A stretch of 39,691 nt of DNA from Ardenticatenia bacterium (GCA_003130875.1 QEXY01000168.1:1-39691), one strand, 5' to 3'; positions 17,341 to 25,494 are shown, counted from the first letter of the stretch. The notes: generated by a model from the letters alone, not told the origin. Numbers and translations are program-made.

Positions 17341-18123
17341 CTAAGGCACTCCCGCCGTGACTTCCAGCTGACGGATTTCCATCCATTGCTCGCCGTCGAT
17401 CTCCAGCAGTCCCCAACCCAGACGGCCTTGCGGAGTGACCACCATATACTGGTTATCCATCCACATCACAAAGCCCAGAGGACCGCGTGGGGATGGCGCA
17501 TTGCGCAGCACAATTTCGCCATCCACGTAGAAGTGCGTCTGCCTGGGCAGCCATTCCAGGACATAGACATGCCAGTCGGTCATATCCACCGACAGCAATT
17601 TTTCCTGGATCCCCAGAGCGCGTTGAATGACGGGCCATAGCCGCCGATGTACACGCTGGAAGCGCAGCGCTAACACCGCTATGGGAGCATATGGTGCAAG
17701 CGCCAACGCACCTGGGCGCGTTGCATCCAATGTGGCTGCTTTCCATCCATAACCGGATACGCCGAGCGCTAGCTGCATATCCGAGGGAGGTGAAGCATAA
17801 AAGAACCAGATGACGCGCGGCAGCGCCGGCCAACGTGCGCCGGTCATCATAAAAGGATCGTTCCAGAATCCAAAGCCGGCGGTGCCACGCAGCATCCCGG
17901 CTGGATGGGAGAAACGCGCCTGCACTTTCAACCGCAACGGTGGCCGCCAGCGCAGGCGTCGGCGTGGCAGCCCGCGATAGTCATCGATTTGCGCGTTGCT
18001 ATAGCGTCGGGCCTCGGTATCGTGGATGCGAAACAGCAAGGCGGCATCGCGCCGTTCCACAACGCCGTTGCCCACCACATAGGGCTGCCAACTGGATGCT
18101 ATAAGGTCCCGCCCAAGCTCCAT
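17341..18123 (-). CDS. Concanavalin A-like (GH16-type fold) protein without the GH16 catalytic motif
   Basis: This 260-residue protein shows the beta-jelly-roll pattern of family 16 glycosylhydrolases and related lectins: RYSNAQIDDYRG early, GTAGFGFWNDPF in the middle, and the diagnostic WHVYVLEWLPRQTHFYVDGE at about 190-210. The GH16 catalytic signature ExDxxE is not present in the region where it should stand, so hydrolytic activity is doubtful and a sugar-binding role is more likely. No signal peptide is seen, which would keep it in the cytoplasm. Its ATG lies 25 bases inside the end of the altronate dehydratase-like gene, so it is the last gene of that sugar-acid operon. The exact role is unknown. 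Confidence 0.75.
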   Translation of the reverse strand: MELGRDLIASSWQPYVVGNGVVERRDAALLFRIHDTEARRYSNAQIDDYRGLPRRRLRWRPPLRLKVQARFSHPAGMLRGTAGFGFWNDPFMMTGARWPALPRVIWFFYASPPSDMQLALGVSGYGWKAATLDATRPGALALAPYAPIAVLALRFQRVHRRLWPVIQRALGIQEKLLSVDMTDWHVYVLEWLPRQTHFYVDGEIVLRNAPSPRGPLGFVMWMDNQYMVVTPQGRLGWGLLEIDGEQWMEIRQLEVTAGVP

Positions 18124-19658
18124 GGGATGAAAGAAGTCTCTCCAAAGCCCTGCCGCTCGCTCTTGGAGAGCTCCCCAGAGGCGATGCGGATGACCAATGC
18201 CAGAAGATCCTGTGCTGCCTGGGTCATTTCGGTGCCTTCCAAAATCACCCCGGCATTGAAGTCGATGTCATCCGGCATTGCGCGGTAGGTGGTCGAGTTA
18301 GAACACACCTTGATCACCGGTGCCAGACGGCTGCCCAGTCCTGAACCGCGTCCCGTGCTGAAGAGCACAAGGTTGCACCCGCCGGCAATCTGGCCTGTGA
18401 TGGCCACCGGGTCGTAACCGGGAGTGTCCATGAAAACCAGCCCGTGCGCTGTGACCGGCTCGGCATATTCGTAGACGGCCATGAGAGGTGTGCTGCCCCC
18501 CTTGGCGACCGCACCCAGCGACTTCTCATAAATAGTAGTGATGCCACCGGCCTTATTCCCCGGTGTGGGATTGTTGTCCAGCTCCATCCCGAACTGACGG
18601 GTGTGTTCGTCCCACCAACGCACCTTCGCCAGCAACCGCTCACGCACCTCCGCGTTGACGGCCCGCTCCGCCAACAAGTGTTCGGCGCCGTAGATCTCAG
18701 GCGTCTCCGATAACACCACGGTGCCGCCTTGCCGCACGATTTCATCCGCCACCAGGCCCAACAGCGGGTTGGCGGTCACACCTGACCAGCTATCACTGCC
18801 GCCACATTGCAGCGCGACCTTGAGCTCCGATAAAGGCTGTGGAATGTGCTGCGCCGAGTTTACGTAGGGTAACAACTCCTCTGCCTGAGCGATACCTCGC
18901 TGGATTGCATTACGGCTGCCACCGCTTTCCTGGATGATCACGCTGCGGATGCGTGTATCAGCATCGGGGTCTTGCATCAAGTGATAATTCTCCAGGAGAG
19001 CAGTGATCTGATTGCACTCACAACCCAATCCCACCAGCAACACGCCGCCCACGTTGGGATGGCGGATGACGCCGGCCAGCGTACGCTGCAACAGTTGGTA
19101 ATTCGGGCTGTCGATACGCAGCGTGCAACCGGATTGGTGGACCAACGGGATCACACCATCTACGTGTGGCCATGCCCCCAAACGCTCCGAAGTGAAATGA
19201 TGCGCGATGGCGACGGCCACATCCGCCGCGCAGTTCACGGAAGGAATGACCGCCAGATAATTGCGCGTACCCACGCCGCCCCAACGACGCGGATAGCCCA
19301 TAAAGGTGCCGCGCTGTTCCACGGGGAGTGGTCGCACCGGGTGTGGAAAAGTCTCAGCCACCGGGCGTGAGAACTCCTGCAAGTCCAGATTGTGGGTGTG
19401 CACATGGTCACCGGGCCAGATCTCCTGCGTGGCAAATCCAATCACTTGACCGTAACGATGCAATGCGGCGCCTGGAGCAACATATCGCACCGCCAGCTTG
19501 TGCCCTGCCGGCACTTTCTGACGCACCACGAGGGTTGTCACGTTTTCGGCTTCGCCGTCCAACAACAGGACGGTGCCGTCCTCCAACGTCGTCCGCGCGA
19601 TGACAACCTCGTCATCCGGGTGCAAGTGTAGGGCAACCCGATGCAACAGAACGCTCAC
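18099..19658 (-). CDS. Altronate/galactarate dehydratase family protein (UxaA/GarD-like)
   Basis: This 519-residue protein starts at a GTG that overlaps the stop of the upstream SDR gene by 4 bases (GTGA). An N-terminal SAF domain of about 90 residues (ALHLHPDDEVVIA, VPAGHKLAVR) is followed by the large catalytic domain with GVGTRNYLAVIPSVNCAADVA, VGLGCECNQI and ALQCGGSDSWSGVTANPLLG, all conserved in UxaA and GarD. These iron-dependent enzymes dehydrate sugar acids such as D-altronate or D-galactarate to 2-keto-3-deoxy acids. The length is between UxaA (about 495) and GarD (about 523), so the exact sugar acid is open. The adjacent SDR probably makes or uses the same sugar acid. Cytoplasmic. 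Confidence 0.88.
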   Translation of the reverse strand: MSVLLHRVALHLHPDDEVVIARTTLEDGTVLLLDGEAENVTTLVVRQKVPAGHKLAVRYVAPGAALHRYGQVIGFATQEIWPGDHVHTHNLDLQEFSRPVAETFPHPVRPLPVEQRGTFMGYPRRWGGVGTRNYLAVIPSVNCAADVAVAIAHHFTSERLGAWPHVDGVIPLVHQSGCTLRIDSPNYQLLQRTLAGVIRHPNVGGVLLVGLGCECNQITALLENYHLMQDPDADTRIRSVIIQESGGSRNAIQRGIAQAEELLPYVNSAQHIPQPLSELKVALQCGGSDSWSGVTANPLLGLVADEIVRQGGTVVLSETPEIYGAEHLLAERAVNAEVRERLLAKVRWWDEHTRQFGMELDNNPTPGNKAGGITTIYEKSLGAVAKGGSTPLMAVYEYAEPVTAHGLVFMDTPGYDPVAITGQIAGGCNLVLFSTGRGSGLGSRLAPVIKVCSNSTTYRAMPDDIDFNAGVILEGTEMTQAAQDLLALVIRIASGELSKSERQGFGETSFIPWSLGGTL

Positions 19659-20419
19659 CGCATCAGCATCCCGCCGTTTACTTCGATCACTTGGCCGGTG
19701 ACATAGCTGCTCATCCGGTCACTGGCCAGGAACAACACAGCACCAACACACTCCTCAGCGGTGCCAGCGCGCCCCATCGGCACCGATTTGATCAGCGCCT
19801 CCATCATCGTCGGGGGTGTCCAGCGCTCATGGAACGGTGTTAGGATCAGGCCAGGTGACAGGGCATTGACACGAATGTTATATGCTGCCAGTTCCCGAGC
19901 CAACCCACGCGTGAAAGATACCACCGCCCCTTTTGCGGCTGCATAGACGACCGATCCACCACCACCGCCGGTACGTGCGGCGACAGAGGTCACGTTGACG
20001 ATGTTACCATGTCCCTGGCGTTTCATAACGGGGATCACAAGCTTGCACATCTGGAAAATGGAACGCACATTGAGATCCATGATGCGCTCGTAAATCTCAT
20101 CCGGGGTGGCATCCACCGGGTTGCGTTCCACCAGGCCGCCGGCGTTGTTGACCAACACGTCGATGCGCGCGAACTTTTCCAGCACGGTGTCTACCAGGCG
20201 TTGAATGTCATCCAGCTTGGTCACATCTGCCTGGATCAACATCGCCGACCCGTTCGCCGAGGTGATGGTGTCGGCGACTGAGCGCGCCGCTGCCGCACTG
20301 CTGTTATAATGGACAATGACATGGGCGCCCGAGGCACCAAACGCTTTTGCCACGGCAGCGCCGATGCCGGTGCTGGCACCGGTGACCAGTACCGCCTGAC
20401 CGTCAAAGCGAATTTCCAT
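19655..20419 (-). CDS. Short-chain dehydrogenase/reductase (SDR)
   Basis: This 254-residue classical SDR has the NAD(P)-binding motif TGASTGIGAAVA near residue 14, NNAGG, and the catalytic Tyr-x3-Lys in VVYAAAKGAVV with a preceding Ser. Its ATG follows an excellent TAAGGAGGT, spaced 12 bases away. It overlaps the altronate dehydratase-like gene by 4 bases, a sign of coupled translation. SDRs of this type beside UxaA-family enzymes usually oxidise a sugar or interconvert a keto and a hydroxy sugar acid; which one cannot be told here. Cytoplasmic, probably a tetramer like its family. The AI-2E-type gene ends 78 bases upstream on the same strand and may share the transcript. Confidence 0.9.
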   Translation of the reverse strand: MEIRFDGQAVLVTGASTGIGAAVAKAFGASGAHVIVHYNSSAAAARSVADTITSANGSAMLIQADVTKLDDIQRLVDTVLEKFARIDVLVNNAGGLVERNPVDATPDEIYERIMDLNVRSIFQMCKLVIPVMKRQGHGNIVNVTSVAARTGGGGGSVVYAAAKGAVVSFTRGLARELAAYNIRVNALSPGLILTPFHERWTPPTMMEALIKSVPMGRAGTAEECVGAVLFLASDRMSSYVTGQVIEVNGGMLMR

Positions 20420-20497
20420 AGTACAAAAGTTACCTCCTTAGGTGGGTGTGGAATGGATAATCTCGGAAGTCTGCTGTCCTGGTAGGGGGATGTTGCA

Positions 20498-21955
20498 TCA
20501 GGTGCTCGTTCCGCGGCGCACGGAAAGATAGAGATCTGTAGCGGCGCGCACAACCAGTGCATAAACGCGCGGCAGGTGATACCTGAGCATGCACCAGTTC
20601 CATAGCGCTATACGCACCAACCGTGGCCACAGCCAGATCGCCAAGCGCACGGTCTGACGTGCAATTTGCCGTACAACGGGCGAGAGTACGTAAAACACTT
20701 TGATGGAAATATTGACCGTTCTGGCGTATGCGTTCGCAAACCAGGCTTTGTTCATCTGGAAGAGCGATTGACGTTCCAGCTCGGGTGCAGCGACCGACGG
20801 CTCGGGCGGGAAGGGAGGTATATCCAGCAGCTTGCAATAGATATAACGCGCTAGCACGCGTCCGGTGGCCAGGACCGGCGAGGCAATGAGCGCTCCAAAG
20901 ATGCCGGCCACACTGGCACCAATCACTACCGCAGCCATCACCAGGATAGGATGCACCTTGATTGCATGGCCGATGACGCGTGGCACGATGAGGTTGTTTT
21001 CCAGTTGCTGGATGACCCAGTAGAAGAGCGCTACCAAGACGGCGAAGAAAAAGTTTGAGACCGGCAGGACAGTGGATCCATATACCAACGCTATGAGGAC
21101 CGCTGGAATGGCTGCCGTGACAGGCCCAATGGTGGGCAGCACCTCCAAGATACCGGCCAGGATGCCGAGCAACACCGCACCGCGCAATCCCAACGCAGCG
21201 GTGCCCAGCCCTACCGCCGTCCCAATAATCCCACATAGCAACAGCTGGCCGCGTAGATAGGCGATCCACACCTGTCGGATCATCCTGCCCAGCTGGGTCA
21301 TTTCATCACGATAAGTGAGGGGGATCGCCTCGTATATCCATCGGCTGATCCGTGGCATGTCCAGGCTGAGATAAATCGAATAGATCAAGGTGAAGATAAA
21401 TGCCAGGATCGCGGAGAGCACCGTGCTCACAACCGTGGAGGCAAAACCGGTTGCCATCTCCACAGCCGAAGGGAGCGATTCCAGGATGCGTTCAGGGGAA
21501 GGGATGACGCGTGGCGGTACCACCCCGTTCAGCGCTTCTAAGACGGGATCAACAATGGGTGAGAGATCAGCGCTGAAATCCATAAACTGGACAAAGCGGA
21601 TGCTCTCCAGCCATCGACGCAACTCGATGACGATGTGCATCACCAGTCTGGGCAGATCGATGTTCGCCTGACGGATGGCGTCAACGAGCGCCGGAATCCC
21701 CAGCAGGATAATCAAAGCGAGGAGGACAAGCAACGCGATATAGGCGATTGCGACCGCTGCCCAACGCGGGAAGCGGGCAAGTCTACACAGAAAAGTCACG
21801 ATGGGATCCAGCAAGAAGGCAAGGATCGCCGCCAGCACGATAAATGGGATCAAAGAACGTCCGAGGTACAGGACGAGCAGCGCGATCAACACACACGCGA
21901 TCGCGACAATGCGCTTGGTGGAGGGACTCCACTGCGTCAGGTTATACTGAGTCAT
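20498..21955 (-). CDS. AI-2E family transporter (PerM/TqsA-like membrane protein)
   Basis: An in-frame TTG at 22003 lies too close to the predicted promoter, so the ATG at 21955 is chosen, giving 485 residues. Several hydrophobic helices are evident: IVAIACVLIALLVLYLG, FIVLAAILAFLLDPIV and VAIAYIALLVLLALIILLG at the N-terminus, with the family's typical amphipathic middle section and the later GIIGTAVGLGTAALGLRGAVLLG and PTIGPVTAAIPAVLIALVYGS. The family includes TqsA (autoinducer-2 export) and PerM-type proteins, some of which are Na+/H+ antiporters, so the substrate is unknown. The C-terminal 100 residues form an unusually long, basic cytoplasmic tail. It may head the operon that continues with the SDR. 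Confidence 0.88.
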   Translation of the reverse strand: MTQYNLTQWSPSTKRIVAIACVLIALLVLYLGRSLIPFIVLAAILAFLLDPIVTFLCRLARFPRWAAVAIAYIALLVLLALIILLGIPALVDAIRQANIDLPRLVMHIVIELRRWLESIRFVQFMDFSADLSPIVDPVLEALNGVVPPRVIPSPERILESLPSAVEMATGFASTVVSTVLSAILAFIFTLIYSIYLSLDMPRISRWIYEAIPLTYRDEMTQLGRMIRQVWIAYLRGQLLLCGIIGTAVGLGTAALGLRGAVLLGILAGILEVLPTIGPVTAAIPAVLIALVYGSTVLPVSNFFFAVLVALFYWVIQQLENNLIVPRVIGHAIKVHPILVMAAVVIGASVAGIFGALIASPVLATGRVLARYIYCKLLDIPPFPPEPSVAAPELERQSLFQMNKAWFANAYARTVNISIKVFYVLSPVVRQIARQTVRLAIWLWPRLVRIALWNWCMLRYHLPRVYALVVRAATDLYLSVRRGTST

Positions 21956-22005
21956 CGGGCTGCCTATATCGCGCGATAGTAGTTCGGTAGGCTTGGCTTT
22001 CAAAA

Positions 22006-22034
22006 ATTATACTTCGGGCCAGCATGCCGCACAA
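22006..22034 (-). promoter_or_regulatory. Predicted promoter of the AI-2E family gene
   Basis: On the - strand TTGTGC (22029-22034) and a perfect TATAAT (22006-22011) are 17 bases apart. The transcript would start near 21998 with a leader of about 43 bases before the ATG at 21955. Confidence 0.65.
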
Positions 22035-22275
22035 GCAGAAGGAGCACCCGGGGATATTTCAAGATTAGGAGCATGTTGAAAGCAGTGACCCAGAGTCACG
22101 ACGGTTATCCGAACCGTGATCATAAGGGAGCGGTGCGGGGCGACTGGCTGGTCGCCTCTACTGACGTGCGCGGTTCGGTTTGAACTCCACCTCTTCCCAA
22201 AATGAAATGCACTTGAGCATTTGAAGAGCGACCAAAACGAGCACAGCACCATGGGAATCTTGCACTGGTGTAACC
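22035..22275. other. Intergenic region upstream of mreB with several short hairpins
   Basis: No gene is seen in this 240-base stretch between the two divergent promoters. It contains ACGGTT/AACCGT (5-base loop, near 22100-22117), the palindromic repeat at 22133-22161, and AAATGC/GCATTT (near 22205-22222). These could be part of a small RNA or remnants of repeats; no known RNA family is recognised. Confidence 0.4.
22133..22161. repeat. REP-like palindrome, copy 1
   Basis: GT-x-x-GGGGCGAC, a 6-base centre, then GTCGCCTCTAC: an imperfect palindrome of the form GTAGGGGCGAC...GTCGCCCCTAC. A related palindrome lies at 31774-31801. Both are intergenic. Confidence 0.55.
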
Positions 22276-22303
22276 TTGTATCGCACCCGAAATGTGCTAT
22301 AAT
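22276..22303 (+). promoter_or_regulatory. Predicted promoter of mreBCD
   Basis: TTGTAT (22276-22281) and a perfect TATAAT (22298-22303) are 16 bases apart. Transcription would start near 22310, about 77 bases before the mreB start. Confidence 0.65.
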
Positions 22304-22386
22304 GTAAAATATAGAGATGTGCCATCGCTGACAAGGCAGCCTAAAGCGCATTCTGTTTATCGGGAACGAAGGGGAGCGAAACGCGC

Positions 22387-23454
22387 GTGTTTAATCCGTT
22401 TAATGCATTATTAGGCCTTTTCTCAATGGACGTGGGGATTGACCTGGGAACGGCCAATACCCTCGTCCACGTACGCGGGAAGGGCATCGTCATTAATGAG
22501 CCTTCGGTGGTTGCGATCGACCGACGCACCAGACGACCGCTCGCCATCGGGATTGAGGCGAAGGAGATGGTCGGGCGAACGCCAGCCAACGTGGTGGCTA
22601 TTCGCCCTTTGCGCGACGGCGTCATCTCCGAGTTCGAGATCACCGAGGCGATGATCCGTTACTTTATTCGCAAGGTGCACGAACAATCTTTCTTCCCTAT
22701 CCCGCGTCCGCGCGTAGTGATCGGCATTCCCAGCGGGGTGACTCAGGTCGAGAAGCGCGCGGTGCGTGATGCCGCGCTGGCCGCCGGCGCACGAGAGGCC
22801 TATCTGATCGAGGAACCGATGGCTGCAGCAATCGGTTCTAATCTCCCGGTGGCAGAGCCAATAGGGAGTATGGTGATCGATATTGGCGGTGGCACCACAG
22901 AGGTGGCCGTGTTCTCCCTGGAAGGCATCGTGGTCAGCCGTTCCATTCGAGTGGCGGGTGACGAAATGGACGAGGCAATCATCCAGTACGCTCGCCAGAA
23001 GTACAACTTGCTCATTGGCCAGCGTATGGCAGAAAGGGCCAAGATCACCATCGGCTCGGCATATCCCCTCCCTGAAGAACAGACCATCACTCTGCGGGGG
23101 CGTAACCTTGTCACTGGTCTCCCGGAGGCGGTGGAAGTGTCCAGTGTGGAGATCCGCGAAGCTCTGAGTGACGCGGTCTCTACCATCGTGGAAACCGTGC
23201 GCAGCGCATTGGACGAGACACCCCCTGAGTTAATTGCCGATCTTATGGAGAATGGGATCGCTCTCACCGGTGGTGGGGGATTACTACAGGGCCTGGCCGA
23301 ACGTCTGTCAGAGGAGACCAGGATTCGCGTATACGTGGCGGAAGACCCGCTTACATGTGTGGCGCGCGGCGCGGGCATCGTCGTGGAAAATCTGGACAAA
23401 TACAGCCGAGTGCTGGCCAGCCTGGACCGTGTCGGTGGCAACCATCGCGGTTAG
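22387..23454 (+). CDS. mreB: Rod shape-determining actin-like protein MreB
   Basis: This 355-residue protein starts at a GTG about 9 bases after AAGGGGAG. Diagnostic MreB/actin motifs are present: MDVGIDLGTANTLVHVRGKG (phosphate 1), EEPMAAAIGSNLPV, MVIDIGGGTTEVAVFSL (phosphate 2) and ALTGGGGLLQGL (adenosine). A short hydrophobic N-terminus (FNPFNALLGLFS) resembles the membrane-binding amphipathic leader of other MreBs. It forms antiparallel filaments under the cytoplasmic membrane that guide wall synthesis, so the organism is expected to be rod-shaped or filamentous with peptidoglycan. It leads the operon with mreC 98 bases downstream and mreD after that. Confidence 0.96.
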   Translation: MFNPFNALLGLFSMDVGIDLGTANTLVHVRGKGIVINEPSVVAIDRRTRRPLAIGIEAKEMVGRTPANVVAIRPLRDGVISEFEITEAMIRYFIRKVHEQSFFPIPRPRVVIGIPSGVTQVEKRAVRDAALAAGAREAYLIEEPMAAAIGSNLPVAEPIGSMVIDIGGGTTEVAVFSLEGIVVSRSIRVAGDEMDEAIIQYARQKYNLLIGQRMAERAKITIGSAYPLPEEQTITLRGRNLVTGLPEAVEVSSVEIREALSDAVSTIVETVRSALDETPPELIADLMENGIALTGGGGLLQGLAERLSEETRIRVYVAEDPLTCVARGAGIVVENLDKYSRVLASLDRVGGNHRG

Positions 23455-23552
23455 CGGCTGCATTTGTGACGGGCGACCCCAAAGGATCCTCAACATAGAC
23501 CAAGGGCATTGTCAGCCGAACTGTCGCGCGGTCGTTCTGCGGTCTGGAACCC

Positions 23553-24431
23553 ATGCTGAGTAATCCCAGATCCTCCTGGTTATCCTACATCACGATGCTG
23601 GTCATCGTGGTGCTGAGCTTGCTGGCCAGCCACCTGGGCTACGTGCAGCCGCTGCGCGATGTGGCGCGCAATCTCCTCGTACCGTTACAAGTGGTGATGA
23701 GCACCATCAGCCAGGCGATCGAACGCTCCGCCGGGGGTTTGCAGGACGTCCAACAGCTACGCCAACGGGTGGAGTGGTTACAGGCAGAAGTCAACCGGCT
23801 CTCGGTGGAAAACGTTCGCCTTGCCGAGGTGGAACAGGAGAACCGTCGATTGCGGCAGCTGCTAAACTACACACGCAACAACCCCCAGTACGATTACCGT
23901 GCCGCGGCAGTGGTCGGTCAGAAAATCGGGGAGAACCCCAGCAATTTGTTGTTCACCATTTTCATCGACGTGGGGGTACGCGATGGCGTGGCACCCGGCA
24001 TGCCGGTGATCACCGACCGGGGTCTGGTGGGGCGTATCATCCGCGCGGGGCCCAATGTCGCTGAGGTGCTGCTATTGATTGATCCATCCAGCGCCGTGAA
24101 CGCACGCGTGCTGAACTCGCGGGTCGCCGGCATCGTGCGTGGCTCGATAGAGAGTGAGCTGATCATGGAACGCATCCCCCAAGGTGAGAGGATCAGCCCT
24201 GGTGATATCATTGTGACCTCTGGTCTGGGCGGCGCGTTTCCAGATAAGCTGGTTATCGGCCAGGTCGTTGAGGTATCGCATCGAGATGCGGACATGTTTC
24301 AGACAGCGTATGTGCGCCCGGCGGTCGATTTCAGTCGGATCGAAACCGTGCTGGTCATCACCACCTTCAAACCTCTGGAGATAGAGGCTTCACCAGGCTC
24401 TGATATAGAGGGGAGCAACACCAATCCGTAG
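23553..24431 (+). CDS. mreC: Rod shape-determining protein MreC
   Basis: This is a 292-residue membrane protein with one N-terminal transmembrane helix (YITMLVIVVLSLLASHLGY), then a coiled coil (LRQRVEWLQAEVNRLSVENV, continuing to about residue 105), then the beta-rich MreC domain. VVGQKIGENPSNL, GVAPGMPVITDRGLVGRI and VLLLIDPSSAVNARV are typical MreC segments. It dimerises outside the membrane and couples MreB to wall-synthesis enzymes such as PBP2. The last 8 bases of the gene overlap the predicted mreD start. An ATG directly follows the 98-base gap after mreB; no strong Shine-Dalgarno is evident. Confidence is high from motifs and position. Confidence 0.95.
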   Translation: MLSNPRSSWLSYITMLVIVVLSLLASHLGYVQPLRDVARNLLVPLQVVMSTISQAIERSAGGLQDVQQLRQRVEWLQAEVNRLSVENVRLAEVEQENRRLRQLLNYTRNNPQYDYRAAAVVGQKIGENPSNLLFTIFIDVGVRDGVAPGMPVITDRGLVGRIIRAGPNVAEVLLLIDPSSAVNARVLNSRVAGIVRGSIESELIMERIPQGERISPGDIIVTSGLGGAFPDKLVIGQVVEVSHRDADMFQTAYVRPAVDFSRIETVLVITTFKPLEIEASPGSDIEGSNTNP

Positions 24432-24918
24432 CTATCAGATCGCGCTTCTATTCGCGCTCGTTCTGATCGAATCCAGTTGGGGACATCTGCTCAGTATCGG
24501 GAACGTCCACCCCGATCTGGTGCTGTTGGCAGTCATCAGCTGGACAGCACTGCGCGGTGCGACGGAAGGCTGGATCTGGGCCATCATCGGGGGAATCGGA
24601 CTTGATTTGCTTTCCAATACCCCGTTTGGTCTTTCTATCATCTCACTGCTTCTCGTCTGTTTGTTTGTAAGGGTTGCGCACAGTCGTGTGTATGGCACCA
24701 GCTTGGTTCTGCCATTGCTGCTCACCTTCCCGATGAGCGTCGCGTATTATGCACTGTCCATGCTTTTTCTCACTATGGCGGGCTATCCTGTCGATTGGAA
24801 TGCCACCTTGTTGCATATCGCGTTACCTGCTTCATTGCTGAACACGGTGGCTATGCCCGTTCTCTTCCCATTATTGCGCGCAGTGCATCGGCGCACCCTT
24901 CTCCGCGTGTCCATCTAA
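24424..24918 (+). CDS. mreD: Rod shape-determining protein MreD, probable ATC start
   Basis: The conventional start at 24520 (GTG) would remove the first transmembrane helix. Reading upstream in the same frame gives RSYQIALLFALVLIESSWG, a normal MreD beginning, but no ATG, GTG or TTG is present back to a stop at 24406-24408. An ATC at 24424 lies 9 bases after GAGGGGAG (24408-24414 region) and is the best candidate, yielding 164 residues, the usual MreD size. Several helices follow (LVLLAVISWTALRGATEGWI, IIGGIGLDLLSN, SIISLLLVCLFVRVA). MreD is an integral membrane partner of MreC in the elongasome. The expected pbp2 and rodA genes do not follow; a tRNA on the other strand does. Confidence 0.85.
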   Translation: MRSYQIALLFALVLIESSWGHLLSIGNVHPDLVLLAVISWTALRGATEGWIWAIIGGIGLDLLSNTPFGLSIISLLLVCLFVRVAHSRVYGTSLVLPLLLTFPMSVAYYALSMLFLTMAGYPVDWNATLLHIALPASLLNTVAMPVLFPLLRAVHRRTLLRVSI

Positions 24919-24963
24919 AGGAACTGCGCTCTGTATTTCCCAGAAGCTGAGGGAATAAAAAAG

Positions 24964-25035
24964 AGCGGGTAAGGGGATTCGAACCCCTGACATTCACCTT
25001 GGGAAGGTGACGTTCTACCACTGAACTATACCCGC
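24964..25035 (-). tRNA. tRNA-Gly (anticodon CCC)
   Basis: On the - strand the 72-base sequence folds as a cloverleaf. The acceptor stem is GCGGGTA with TACCCGC. The anticodon arm is TCACC-TTCCCAA-GGTGA, with anticodon CCC after the invariant T33. The T arm carries GGTTCGAATCC, and the D arm has AGTTCAGTGGTAGAA. CCA is not encoded. A run of six T follows the 3' end (24957-24962) and may end transcription. Confidence 0.96.
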
Positions 25036-25048
25036 ACTCCTACATGTT

Positions 25049-25077
25049 AGTATAACACAAACTTGTTTTGCACGCAA
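25049..25077 (-). promoter_or_regulatory. Predicted promoter of tRNA-Gly
   Basis: On the - strand TTGCGT (25072-25077) and TATACT (25049-25054) are 17 bases apart, placing the transcript start near the tRNA 5' end. The MITE-like element ends only 13 bases upstream. Confidence 0.65.
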
Positions 25078-25082
25078 ATTCT

Positions 25083-25188
25083 CCAATATCGAGGGTGTTG
25101 AAAAACTCTTTAGTTACCCGCTTTATTGACCCATTTTCCTATGAAAATCTGAGCGGTCAAGGGACTTTTTCAACACCCTCCCAATATC
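25083..25188. mobile_element. MITE-like element with 15-bp terminal inverted repeats and target duplication
   Basis: A 90-bp element (25091-25180) begins GAGGGTGTTGAAAAA and ends with its exact reverse complement TTTTTCAACACCCTC. It is flanked by direct repeats CCAATATC at 25083-25090 and 25181-25188, as expected for an 8-bp target-site duplication (the next two bases GA also match, so 10 bp is possible). Inner inverted segments (TTGACC with GGTCAA, ATTTTC with GAAAAT around CTAT) allow the whole element to fold into a long hairpin. It codes for nothing. It would be moved by a transposase elsewhere in the genome that has the same ends. The element sits just upstream of the tRNA-Gly promoter. 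Confidence 0.8.
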
Positions 25189-25190
25189 GA

Positions 25191-25494
25191 CAGGTGGGTT
25201 GAAAGTTTAGGAGCGAACCGGAACGGCCGCCCCCAGAAATCTTCTGTCACTGCAGAGGGCGCAGAGGTTTTTCCCTGCTCCTTTGTTATCCTCTGCGCTC
25301 TCTGCATGCTTGGCAGTGTTCATTTGCAGCCTGCTCACGTGTGACTTGGGTTGACCCCGCTTCTCCAGAATAGGATGCGCACTGATAGCGCAAGCGCGCA
25401 TTTGGTGGTATCTTATTTTTACAGGACAGGATACGGTGCCGTGTCCGCGATCATAGCACCCAGCCGGATTCAGAACTGGATGGGAGGGGGGACG
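25191..25494. other. Intergenic region, no gene seen apart from a palindromic repeat
   Basis: About 300 bases between the MITE-like element and the cytidylate-kinase-like gene. Only the inverted repeat at 25252-25305 stands out. An upstream in-frame ATG at 25351 for the next gene is not supported by protein features. Confidence 0.5.
25252..25305. repeat. Inverted repeat rich in CTCTGCG
   Basis: GCAGAGGGCGCAGAGG (25252-25267) pairs with CCTCTGCGCTCTCTGC (25290-25305) at 15 of 16 positions, with a 22-base loop; CACTGC/GCAGTG extend it outward. It resembles the CTCTGCG-type intergenic repeats seen in many environmental bacterial genomes. Confidence 0.6.

Noticed and set aside
24951-24963. Terminator after mreD
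   Set aside because: TTCCC/GGGAA can pair, but the run that follows on the + strand is A, not T. The T-run is on the other strand and belongs after the tRNA.
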